A stretch of DNA of 14,635 nucleotides from CAZDAW01 sp964503685. GTDB lineage: Bacteria; Chloroflexota; Anaerolineae; Anaerolineales; Anaerolineaceae. A program made the translations under genes and the position numbers. Numbering within the stretch: position 1 is the stretch's first letter; the number at the start of each line of letters is the position of its first letter. The notes under the pieces were generated by a model. It had not been told where the DNA came from, ran no database searches, and saw only the letters and a program-made list of their open reading frames with translations. This document shows, in pieces, positions 1-6,600 of the stretch. The DNA lies in the NCBI GenBank assembly GCA_964503685.1, contig CAZDAW010000091.1, positions 1 through 14,635 on the forward strand. Direction: 5' to 3'.

Positions 1-120
1 TTTAATACTTTATAATATGAATTATTTTGTTTAATGGGGCGTATATTACCGGGACGCGGTGTGCGAGATCGGGTTGTTTTATTCGGTTGATAAATCTTTT
101 AATCGCCGCAGTTTAAATTT

Positions 121-139
121 AAGGTAACTGTATTACCTT
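121..139. promoter_or_regulatory. Inverted repeat upstream of the STAND/SARP regulator
   Basis: Perfect 7-base arms AAGGTAA (121-127) and TTACCTT (133-139) flank the 5-base spacer CTGTA. The repeat ends 19 bases before the proposed ATG at 159, so it could be a DNA operator or a small hairpin in the mRNA leader. A consensus -10 hexamer TATAAT also occurs at 11-16, but its -35 would lie outside the window. No other clear promoter was found in bases 1-158. Function is inferred from position only. Confidence 0.3.
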
Positions 140-158
140 CGCAATTTTGTTCAGTTTT

Positions 159-3100
159 ATGGAGAAGAATATCCCAACAACACAAACGAAGGTTCTGGTT
201 CCACGCAGGCGGAGTGATATTTTATCTCGCCAGCGGTTATTGGATATCCTTTATGATCTGCTGGATTACAAGCTGATCATTGTATCCGCCCCTCCGGGTT
301 ATGGGAAAACTTCACTGATTATTGACTTTGCCCATCATACTGAATGGCCGTTTTGCTGGTATTCGTTGGATAGTTTAGACCAGGATCCTCAACGTTTTCT
401 GACATATTTTATATCCTCAATTGCTTTACAGTTTCCGAATTTTGGCAAGCGTTCTTTATCTGTTTTGCAGAATATGTCGCAGGGTGAATTGAATCTGGAC
501 TCTATGGTCTCGACGATTGTAAATGACGCTTATGAAAACATCAGCGAGCATTTTGTGATTGTTCTGGATGATTATCATTTAGTGGATCAGAGCAAGCCGG
601 TCTCTTATTTTGTCAGTCGTTTTATTCAAGATACTGATGATAATTGCCATGTTATTATTGCTTCGCGTACTCTTATATCTCTCCCCGATTTGCCATTGAT
701 GGTCGCCCGCTCTCAGGTGGGCGGCTTGAGTTATGAAGAATTGGCTTTTTCATCGACAGAAATTCAAGATCTCTTGTTACAAAATCATCATTTGACAATT
801 TCGAATGATGTTGCCAGTGATCTGGCCAACCAAACAGAAGGCTGGGTTACTGGTTTGCTGTTATCAACACAGGCGACAGGACAGGGTATGTCGGACCGAC
901 TACGCCTGGGAAAAGCATCGGGCGTGGGTTTATATGATTATTTAGCGCAGCAAGTTTTTGACCAGCAACCTCCAGCAGTTCAAGAGTTCCTTCTTCGCAC
1001 TTCTCTAATTGGCGAGTTCGATGCTGCGATTTGCAAGGAAGTAATTGGACAGGCTTTATCAATTGAGGAAAACTGGGAAGAACTGATTGAGACATTGTTT
1101 CGGAGTAATTTGTTTGTATTACCTGTTGGAGAAGATAATATCTGGCTGCGTTATCATCATTTGTTTGCGGATTTCTTGCAGAGGAGAATTCTATCCGAAC
1201 GTCCGCATGAAGCGAAAGCAATATTGACTTGTCTTGCAAATGTGTTTTCTCAACGGGGAGAGTGGGAGCGAACGTTTGAGTTATTGAACCGACTTGGCGA
1301 TACAAAAGCAGTAGAGAAGTTGATAGAAAAATCAGGAACAGATCTTATTGCAAATGGTAAGTTGGGTGTATTAAATGAGTGGCTGGAGTCGTTACCGCGT
1401 GAGTGGATTCAAGCCAACCCCGTTTTGCTTTCCTTACAGGGAAGTATTTACATGATGCAAAAAGATCCACAGCGTGGATTAGAAGTATTAAATCGCGCAG
1501 TTGAAATGTTAAGGAATTCGGGTGATTTAAGAACCTTGTCGGAAACATTGATTCGCAGGTCAATCAACTTCAGAATGCTAGGTGATTATTCTAATGCCCT
1601 GGCAGATGCCGAAGAAGTGCTTGAGATTCCTCTGGAGAAGCTATCATCTAAAATGCTCTGCGCCGAGGCTTTGCATGTCAAAGGGAACGTTTTGTATCAG
1701 TTGGGACACGTAAAAGAAGCCTTGGCGTGTTTGACAGAATCTCTTGCGGCCTACCAAAACGAAAATGATGAACAAAGTGCAGCGATGATCTGGATGGACA
1801 TTGGAAATATTCACCTTGCAACAGCAAATTATTTGGCAGCGGAGCATTCCTATACCAAGGCATTGGAGTACTGGCAAGAAACCAAAAATTCCACCTGGAT
1901 GGCAAATGTTTTGAATAACCTGGGCGAATTACAGCGGCTGATGGGCGATTTTGAAAATGCCATCCTGACGCTGGAAAAAGCAATTGATTATGCAAAAGAC
2001 AGCGGTTACCTCCGGTTGGAAGCTTATTCTCTGGCAAGTATTGGCGATTTATATCTTGACCTGGATGCAGTAGATCAGGCATTAGAAGCGTATAACAAGG
2101 CGCGTCTGATGGCGAACAGAGTTCAAGATAAATTCCTGTTGTTATACCTCGACCTGGGCGAAGCAGTTTTGACGCATCGACAAGGCAATACATTTCAGGC
2201 ACAGACACTCCTTAGAAACGCCCGGCGCCTTGCTGAAATAAATGGTTCACAATATGAGCAAAATTTGTGCCGATTGGAATCGGGACGCATTGGAGTGAAC
2301 ACAAAGTCCTTTGCAGAGAATGTCTCTGAACTTGAAAAAGCCTTTTTGTATTTTGCCAGAGAAGGCCATACTGTTAACGCAATGCGCGCCCAGCTTTATC
2401 TGGCAATCGCTCAATACCAATCCGATCGTGTCATTGAAGCGAAGGAGAATCTACAGAAGTTCATCAACCAATTGACGGGGATTGATTATCGTGCAGTAAT
2501 GTTTACATCAATTCGTGAAGTGAGACCATTCCTGGAACAGATGAACGCGGATGGGTTTGCGGTGTTAATTCAAAGCCTATTTCAAGAGGTCGCAAACTTC
2601 GAGAAATCGCTTTCAGCTTTCAGACGACGTTTGCGGCGAAAAGCGATGATCGTGCCTTTCGCTCCGCCAAAGATATATATTCAGGCCCTGGGTAAAATGT
2701 ATGTGAAGGTCAATGATCAGGTTGTGACTTCATCTGACTGGCAAACACAAACAGCCCGCGATCTGTTCTTCTTTTTACTGGCGCATCAAGAGGGAGTTAC
2801 CAAGGAAGTTGTGGGGGAAATATTCTGGATGGATTCGTCTCCGGCCGAATTGAAAATGAGATTTAAGAACACAATTTATCGTTTGCGCCGGGCGGTTGGA
2901 AAAGATGCTGTAATATTTCAGGATGAATATTATTTTTTCAATACAGCTTTAGATTACGAATACGATGTCGAGTCGTTTTTCAAAGAGATTTATCATGCTG
3001 AACGGACCGATGATAGGCGCCAGAAAATCAATTTTTACCAAGCAGCCTTGAAATATTACCAGGGGCCCTATTTACAGGAAGGAACTGACACCTGGATTCT

Positions 3101-3392
3101 GGAGGAGCGGCAGAATATCTATAGAAATTATATTGGCGCTTTACAAAAATTAGCCGCTTTATATCTTGAAAGTGAAAAATATGAAGATGCCCTTCTATGT
3201 TGTCAGAGGATGCTGAATGAGGATCCTTGCATAGAAGAGGCTCACCGATTGGCGATGAAAGCCTATGCAGCAATGGGGAACCGGAGCGCCATCGTAAAAC
3301 AATACGAATATTGCCAACAGGCTTTGTCCGAAGAGTTGAATGCAAAACCATCGCCGGTTACAAATTCCCTTTTTGAATTATTGATGCGTTAA
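159..3392 (+). CDS. Large STAND ATPase / TPR regulator with C-terminal SARP-type (winged helix + BTAD) module
   Basis: Predicted cytoplasmic transcription activator of 1077 residues. The N-terminus is a MalT-like STAND ATPase with a P-loop APPGYGKTS (residues about 44-52), a Walker B-like segment IVLDDYHLV (about 134-142) and IIASRT (about 166-171). Residues about 375-800 are helical TPR-type repeats. Residues about 836-925 look like an OmpR-type winged helix, and about 935-1075 a BTAD domain, as in SARP activators. Unlike AfsR, the DNA-binding part is at the C-terminus, as in MalT. In this architecture ATP and an inducer usually drive oligomerisation. I chose ATG 159 because family members begin close to the KVLVPRRR segment. 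TTG 147 in the same frame would add four residues, and neither start has a clear Shine-Dalgarno sequence. It precedes the peptide/DUF5317/HD-GYP genes and is their most obvious regulator. The inducer is unknown. Confidence 0.88.
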   Translation: MEKNIPTTQTKVLVPRRRSDILSRQRLLDILYDLLDYKLIIVSAPPGYGKTSLIIDFAHHTEWPFCWYSLDSLDQDPQRFLTYFISSIALQFPNFGKRSLSVLQNMSQGELNLDSMVSTIVNDAYENISEHFVIVLDDYHLVDQSKPVSYFVSRFIQDTDDNCHVIIASRTLISLPDLPLMVARSQVGGLSYEELAFSSTEIQDLLLQNHHLTISNDVASDLANQTEGWVTGLLLSTQATGQGMSDRLRLGKASGVGLYDYLAQQVFDQQPPAVQEFLLRTSLIGEFDAAICKEVIGQALSIEENWEELIETLFRSNLFVLPVGEDNIWLRYHHLFADFLQRRILSERPHEAKAILTCLANVFSQRGEWERTFELLNRLGDTKAVEKLIEKSGTDLIANGKLGVLNEWLESLPREWIQANPVLLSLQGSIYMMQKDPQRGLEVLNRAVEMLRNSGDLRTLSETLIRRSINFRMLGDYSNALADAEEVLEIPLEKLSSKMLCAEALHVKGNVLYQLGHVKEALACLTESLAAYQNENDEQSAAMIWMDIGNIHLATANYLAAEHSYTKALEYWQETKNSTWMANVLNNLGELQRLMGDFENAILTLEKAIDYAKDSGYLRLEAYSLASIGDLYLDLDAVDQALEAYNKARLMANRVQDKFLLLYLDLGEAVLTHRQGNTFQAQTLLRNARRLAEINGSQYEQNLCRLESGRIGVNTKSFAENVSELEKAFLYFAREGHTVNAMRAQLYLAIAQYQSDRVIEAKENLQKFINQLTGIDYRAVMFTSIREVRPFLEQMNADGFAVLIQSLFQEVANFEKSLSAFRRRLRRKAMIVPFAPPKIYIQALGKMYVKVNDQVVTSSDWQTQTARDLFFFLLAHQEGVTKEVVGEIFWMDSSPAELKMRFKNTIYRLRRAVGKDAVIFQDEYYFFNTALDYEYDVESFFKEIYHAERTDDRRQKINFYQAALKYYQGPYLQEGTDTWILEERQNIYRNYIGALQKLAALYLESEKYEDALLCCQRMLNEDPCIEEAHRLAMKAYAAMGNRSAIVKQYEYCQQALSEELNAKPSPVTNSLFELLMR

Positions 3393-3484
3393 AAGAGATT
3401 TGCAATGGCATATTGTTCATGCCCGTGATGCTTTTGGGAACAGGTTTTTATATTTAATTCATTCATTTTTACCGTGTGCAAAAT

Positions 3485-3513
3485 TTGTGAATAAACATGC
3501 CCAATTATATAAT
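3485..3513 (+). promoter_or_regulatory. Near-consensus sigma-70-type promoter (P1) with overlapping pseudo-palindrome
   Basis: TTGTGA at 3485-3490, a 17-base spacer and TATAAT at 3508-3513 give a near-consensus promoter, with a start expected near 3520. The -10 sits within CCCAA-TTATATAAT-TTGGG (3500-3518), whose arms CCCAA and TTGGG are complementary around an almost palindromic AT core. This could be an operator over the promoter. The leader to the peptide start codon would be about 95 bases and would include the phased repeats at 3531-3563. The rest of the intergenic stretch 3393-3484 shows only a weak 5-base-arm hairpin (GGCAT 3407-3411 / ATGCC 3419-3423), with no convincing terminator. 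Confidence 0.5.
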
Positions 3514-3530
3514 TTGGGTTAAACGCTTGT

Positions 3531-3563
3531 TTTAAAGCCCACTTTGAAGCCTGTTTTGGAGCC
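3531..3563 (+). repeat. Three direct repeats TTTxxAGCC at 12-base period, possible SARP-type activator site
   Basis: TTTAAAGCC (3531-3539), TTTGAAGCC (3543-3551) and TTTGGAGCC (3555-3563) are spaced exactly 12 bases start to start. A degenerate fourth copy in the same phase, TTAAACGCT, is at 3519-3527 (6 of 9 matches). A -10-like CATAAT follows at 3574-3579, 10 bases after the last copy, with no good -35 at the matching distance. SARP regulators are known to bind tandem direct repeats of about one helical turn just upstream of a -10, overlapping the -35. The upstream neighbour encodes such a domain, so this is the likely binding site. Alternatively the repeats lie in the transcribed leader of the promoter at 3485-3513. 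Confidence 0.5.
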
Positions 3564-3615
3564 TACCCCCTGTCATAATAATGCATAAATATCAAAATTT
3601 GAGAGGATTTGGATC

Positions 3616-3759
3616 ATGAAATCAATCGCTTCTTCGTTAACCGTTTTCGTTGGCAAGCTCGATTCTCAGAAAGTACGCCTCATTGTCATGATCGGTGTTT
3701 TGATGCTGTTCGTTCTGGCAGCAGGCGCTCCAGTCGCGACGGGCGGTTGTGGGCACTAA
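3616..3759 (+). CDS. 47-residue hydrophobic peptide with Gly/Cys-rich tail, candidate exported peptide
   Basis: A short open frame starts at an ATG preceded by GAGAGGA (3601-3607, 8 bases away) and encodes 47 residues. A lysine-containing N-terminal region (K14, K19, R21) leads into a hydrophobic stretch, residues 22-36, then a short tail GAPVATGGCGH. This resembles an N-terminal export signal or single membrane anchor with a tiny C-terminal cargo. AAG followed by APVATGGCGH would be a possible signal-peptidase site; cleavage directly before the proline is unlikely. There is no proper lipobox before the only Cys (C45). The stop codon lies 3 bases before the DUF5317 start codon, so the two are probably co-translated. 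I do not recognise a named family. The good ribosome site, promoter elements and coupling support a real gene. Its role as a signal is inference. Confidence 0.68.
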   Translation: MKSIASSLTVFVGKLDSQKVRLIVMIGVLMLFVLAAGAPVATGGCGH

Positions 3760-3762
3760 TTT

Positions 3763-4326
3763 ATGGTTTTACTGATAGGGATAATAGCTGGATTTATTGC
3801 CCTTTTAATAAGATCTAAAATTAAGCGAAAACCAATACGAGTGATTGAGTTAAAGTATTGGTGGCTGGTAATAGTAGCGTTTATACCGCAATTTTTTGCT
3901 TTTTACTTTTCGGTTGGAGCGCTCCGACTACCTGATGAGTGGATTCCCACTATCTTGGTATCGACACAGATAGTCCTTTTACTTTTTGTTTGGCTTAATC
4001 GAAGGCTATCAGGTATGTGGTTATCAGGTGTGGGGCTGATCTTGAATTTTCTGGTTATTATTTCAAATGGGGGATTTATGCCCATCAGTCCAGAGATGGT
4101 CAGTCGTTATCTGATTCACAATGAGACCGACGGCTCTTGGCAAGTTGGGAAAAGGTTGTTATCGACAAAAGATATTGTTATTCCGCCTGCCGAGACGAAG
4201 CTATTTATTTTTTCGGATCGATTTGCCATTCCTGAGTGGTTTCATTACCCAGTGGTCTTCAGTTTGGGAGATGTTCTGATCTCACTCGGGATATTTTGGT
4301 TGATATTTTCATCGGTGGAAACATAA
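3763..4326 (+). CDS. DUF5317-family multi-pass membrane protein
   Basis: A 187-residue integral membrane protein with about five hydrophobic segments: residues 1-16, 32-49, 61-78, 86-101 and 163-183. The stretch SNGGFMPIS (101-109), the STKDIVIPP region (about 133-141) and FSLGDVLISLGIF near the end match what I recall of DUF5317, a family of unknown function seen in Chloroflexota, Actinomycetota and Firmicutes. The polar loop between about 110 and 160 separates the last two segments. It starts 3 bases after the 47-residue peptide gene, without a strong ribosome site of its own, which suggests translational coupling. A role in export, processing or sensing of that peptide is possible, but nothing in the sequence identifies a catalytic site. 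Confidence 0.78.
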   Translation: MVLLIGIIAGFIALLIRSKIKRKPIRVIELKYWWLVIVAFIPQFFAFYFSVGALRLPDEWIPTILVSTQIVLLLFVWLNRRLSGMWLSGVGLILNFLVIISNGGFMPISPEMVSRYLIHNETDGSWQVGKRLLSTKDIVIPPAETKLFIFSDRFAIPEWFHYPVVFSLGDVLISLGIFWLIFSSVET

Positions 4327-4353
4327 ACTTTACCAATTTATGGAGGTGCTGGA

Positions 4354-4653
4354 ATGCAAAAACAAGGTGTTTGCACACAAAAGTCAATTATCTATCAAGA
4401 ATCTGAAGTCAATCCGGAATTTAGTCGCCTGCTTTGTGCAGCCGTGGTTAACCAAAAATTTCGGAAAACCTTATTTGCAAATCCTCTTAGCGCCGTAGCT
4501 CAAGGATATTGCGGTGAATCTTTTAACTTTAGCGAAGACGAGATCAGGCGATTGAATGCAATCCGCGCCAATGATTTGCAAGAGTTCGCCGCACAGATGT
4601 TGAGGACCACAGAATCTATCCAGTTGCCCATCGCAATTCCGGCAGGTGTGTGA
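4354..4653 (+). CDS. 99-residue small protein resembling the NHLP/Nif11 leader clan
   Basis: The ATG is preceded by the strong ribosome site GGAGGTG (4342-4348), 27 bases after the DUF5317 stop. The protein is soluble-looking with no signal peptide. Residues about 20-80 contain NPEFSRLL, NPLSAVAQGY and a FNFSEDEIRRLNAI helix, then LQEFAAQML. That pattern (LLxNPxxAxxxGY, then a xSxxEx helix) resembles the nitrile-hydratase-leader / Nif11 clan, including small Chloroflexota proteins of the Os1348 type. Many relatives are RiPP precursors or stand-alone small proteins without a modification enzyme. The C-terminal tail (about 81-99) is short and has no Cys or Ser/Thr-rich core, though Cys occur at 7, 28 and 53. 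No RiPP-modifying enzyme is in the window, so a structural or signalling role is as likely as a precursor role. Family assignment is from memory of the pattern. Confidence 0.7.
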   Translation: MQKQGVCTQKSIIYQESEVNPEFSRLLCAAVVNQKFRKTLFANPLSAVAQGYCGESFNFSEDEIRRLNAIRANDLQEFAAQMLRTTESIQLPIAIPAGV

Positions 4654-4705
4654 CGGATCATTGAGTAAAATCAAGTAATTTATCGTTGTTTAAAGGTGCA
4701 GTTCA

Positions 4706-5839
4706 ATGGCTATTGAATTCTCTAACATTGACTTGAGTTTGAAGACCGTCTATGACATTAATACCCAGGCCTCAGACGAGAAATTTACTGAACTATATAA
4801 CTTCAGCCGGTCTCTGGTCACGACGAGCACACTGGACTTATTATTAGAGAGCACCGTAAAATATGTTGTCAATATTGTCCAGGTAAATTTTTGCAGGCTT
4901 CTCGTAATAAACCAGGAACAGGTTTTTGAGTGTAAAGCCGTTTGTTTCTCGGATGACGAGAATCCGAAAAAGACGTTGTCTGATACACAATATGTTCAGC
5001 GAATTTGCGCGCGGGTAACGAAGCAGGATAAACCCCTGGTCATTGGTCAATCGCAAGAATCTTTAAGCCTTGATGAAGGACGAATTTTACATCTGCATGG
5101 GGTAGACTATTTATGTCTGGTACCCATGCGCATCAATTCTGATGCAATCGGTTTATTAATACTTGGGGAAAATAATAAGGGTTCCGGTAATCCTTTTCAT
5201 GATGGGAAGCTTCGTCTTGCCAAATTGATTGCAGATCAATCGGCCAGCGCCATTCATCGAACGCGATTATCCAATTATATCCAGCATAGCTATCTGGAAA
5301 CCGTTCTGGCATTGGCAAAGACAATTGAGGCGAGAGATCCCTATACGGGTGGGCACAGTAAAATGATGCTCCAATATGTTCAGCGTATGGCAGAGCAATT
5401 GGGATGTTCGCTGGCAGAGACGCAAACGATCAGTCTGGCGGCTTTATTACATGATATTGGCAAAATTGGTGTGCCAGATGAAGTATTAAAAAAACCTGGA
5501 CCTTTGACTGAAGAAGAATGGGGGATTATGAAACGGCATCCGGATATTGGCGCTGATATTGTCCTTTCAGTTTCCAGATTATCAGGAGTAGCTTCTATTA
5601 TTCGCGCTCATCATGAACGGGTTGACGGCAGTGGATATCCATTGGGATTGACTCGCGAATGGATATCCCTGGGGTCCAGAATAATATCGGTTGTTGATGC
5701 TTATGTGGCAATTACCAGTGATCGGGTTTATCGGGCAGGCAGAACGCATGCAGAGGCAATCGAAGAAATTAAAAAATGTTCCGGCAGTCACTTTGACCCG
5801 CAAATCGTCGATGTGTTTTTACGTTTGTTTGATGATTGA
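4706..5839 (+). CDS. GAF-HD-GYP protein, predicted cyclic-di-GMP phosphodiesterase
   Basis: A 377-residue cytoplasmic protein with a GAF-like sensor domain at residues about 25-185 and an HD-GYP domain at about 190-375. Visible HD-GYP landmarks are E208 and H217 (IEARDPYTGGHS), H249-D250 (LLHDIGK), H278 (KRHP), H302-H303, the GYP signature at 310-312 (HHERVDGSGYP) and D331. All expected metal ligands therefore seem present and the enzyme should be active. Family knowledge predicts hydrolysis of cyclic-di-GMP to pGpG or GMP. The usual second aspartate in the DAFDAMTSDRPYR-type segment is valine here (DAYVAITSDRVYR). There is no receiver or membrane segment, so input probably comes through the GAF domain. 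The start at 4706 follows AAAGGTG (4692-4698). It sits 52 bases after the 99-residue gene and ends 12 bases before a convergent gene, with no obvious terminator hairpin. Confidence 0.9.
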   Translation: MAIEFSNIDLSLKTVYDINTQASDEKFTELYNFSRSLVTTSTLDLLLESTVKYVVNIVQVNFCRLLVINQEQVFECKAVCFSDDENPKKTLSDTQYVQRICARVTKQDKPLVIGQSQESLSLDEGRILHLHGVDYLCLVPMRINSDAIGLLILGENNKGSGNPFHDGKLRLAKLIADQSASAIHRTRLSNYIQHSYLETVLALAKTIEARDPYTGGHSKMMLQYVQRMAEQLGCSLAETQTISLAALLHDIGKIGVPDEVLKKPGPLTEEEWGIMKRHPDIGADIVLSVSRLSGVASIIRAHHERVDGSGYPLGLTREWISLGSRIISVVDAYVAITSDRVYRAGRTHAEAIEEIKKCSGSHFDPQIVDVFLRLFDD

Positions 5840-5851
5840 ATTCTTATCGCT

Positions 5852-6553
5852 TCACCGCTGTGTCTTTTGTTCGGCCTTGTAAAGAGCTCGATAAGCAATA
5901 ATGGCGATTGCAATATAGGCTAATGTCTTCGGGATCATCAACATTCCCAATAGGGGCGCCCGATCGACGAATAGAATCACCGGTGTATAAAAGAAATAAG
6001 ATGTGAAGATCATTGCGCCAATCCACTTGAATGTGGCATCGTTGGTCTTAAATGCATCGATTAAGATCAAAATCATCACGCCAATTCCTTGAATCATAAG
6101 CGGGATATTTCGAATAATACCCATTGGTTGTGGGGGAATTACGTTACCCCATTCATTACCTGGCAATGCCATGATAACCAACCGAATAATACCGGTAACC
6201 AGTAAAACAGCGGCAAACCAATTGAAATTTTTGCTAAAACGTAAACGCCAAACATCCACAAGAATCATGTAAAAGAATGTTACGGTGATCGCAGTGGCTA
6301 ATGCACCCCAACCAACAAAAGTTGGGTTAGCATCCAAGCCGCCTGAAATATAAGCGATCACTCGGAAGCCAACGTGTCCCGTATCACCTAATGCAAGCAA
6401 CGCGAACATCCACCGGATGCGTTGGGCAATTGTCTGATCTGATTTTGATACCAGGGAACGATTTTTCGTCATTGCCAGGACGAGTCCCCAGATAGTTAGC
6501 AAATAAGTCACATTGAAAATAATTTCTACCCATATCCGAATAGATTCTGGCAT
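5852..6553 (-). CDS. Seven-segment membrane protein of unknown function
   Basis: A 233-residue multi-pass inner-membrane protein with about seven hydrophobic helices. The first covers residues about 8-27, and the last is close to the C-terminus. A distinctive polar patch in the second helix, LGDTGHVGFRVIAY, places Asp, His and Arg in or near the membrane and is the most likely functional site. The start is well supported by AAGGAG (minus strand, 6559-6564). It is the last gene of the marR-MFS unit, 47 bases after the transporter gene, so it is probably co-transcribed and regulated by the same MarR protein. I do not recognise a named family. A transporter accessory, redox or sensory role are all open. 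Confidence 0.75.
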   Translation of the reverse strand: MPESIRIWVEIIFNVTYLLTIWGLVLAMTKNRSLVSKSDQTIAQRIRWMFALLALGDTGHVGFRVIAYISGGLDANPTFVGWGALATAITVTFFYMILVDVWRLRFSKNFNWFAAVLLVTGIIRLVIMALPGNEWGNVIPPQPMGIIRNIPLMIQGIGVMILILIDAFKTNDATFKWIGAMIFTSYFFYTPVILFVDRAPLLGMLMIPKTLAYIAIAIIAYRALYKAEQKTQR

Positions 6554-6600
6554 TTTATCTCCTTGAGATTAATGGATTATGTCCACTGTGAAAGAATAAC

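Noticed and set aside
847..2208. Several minus-strand frames of 72-176 residues opposite the STAND regulator.
   Set aside because: They lie fully inside a well-supported coding region, show no recognisable domain and lack ribosome sites.
3407..3423. Terminator after the STAND regulator gene.
   Set aside because: The only stem has five pairs with a 7-base loop and no T-tract follows.
3393..3615. Possible cyclic-di-GMP riboswitch before the HD-GYP-containing module.
   Set aside because: I could not find the conserved core of either GEMM class; the stretch holds promoter-like elements and repeats instead.
3609..3818. A 69-residue frame overlapping the 47-residue peptide and the start of the DUF5317 gene.
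   Set aside because: It runs through both genes in another frame, has an odd composition, and its start sits inside the ribosome-site spacing of the ATG at 3616.
5840..5851. Bidirectional terminator between the convergent HD-GYP and unknown membrane protein genes.
   Set aside because: The gap is only 12 bases and I see no stem with a T-run there or at the gene ends.
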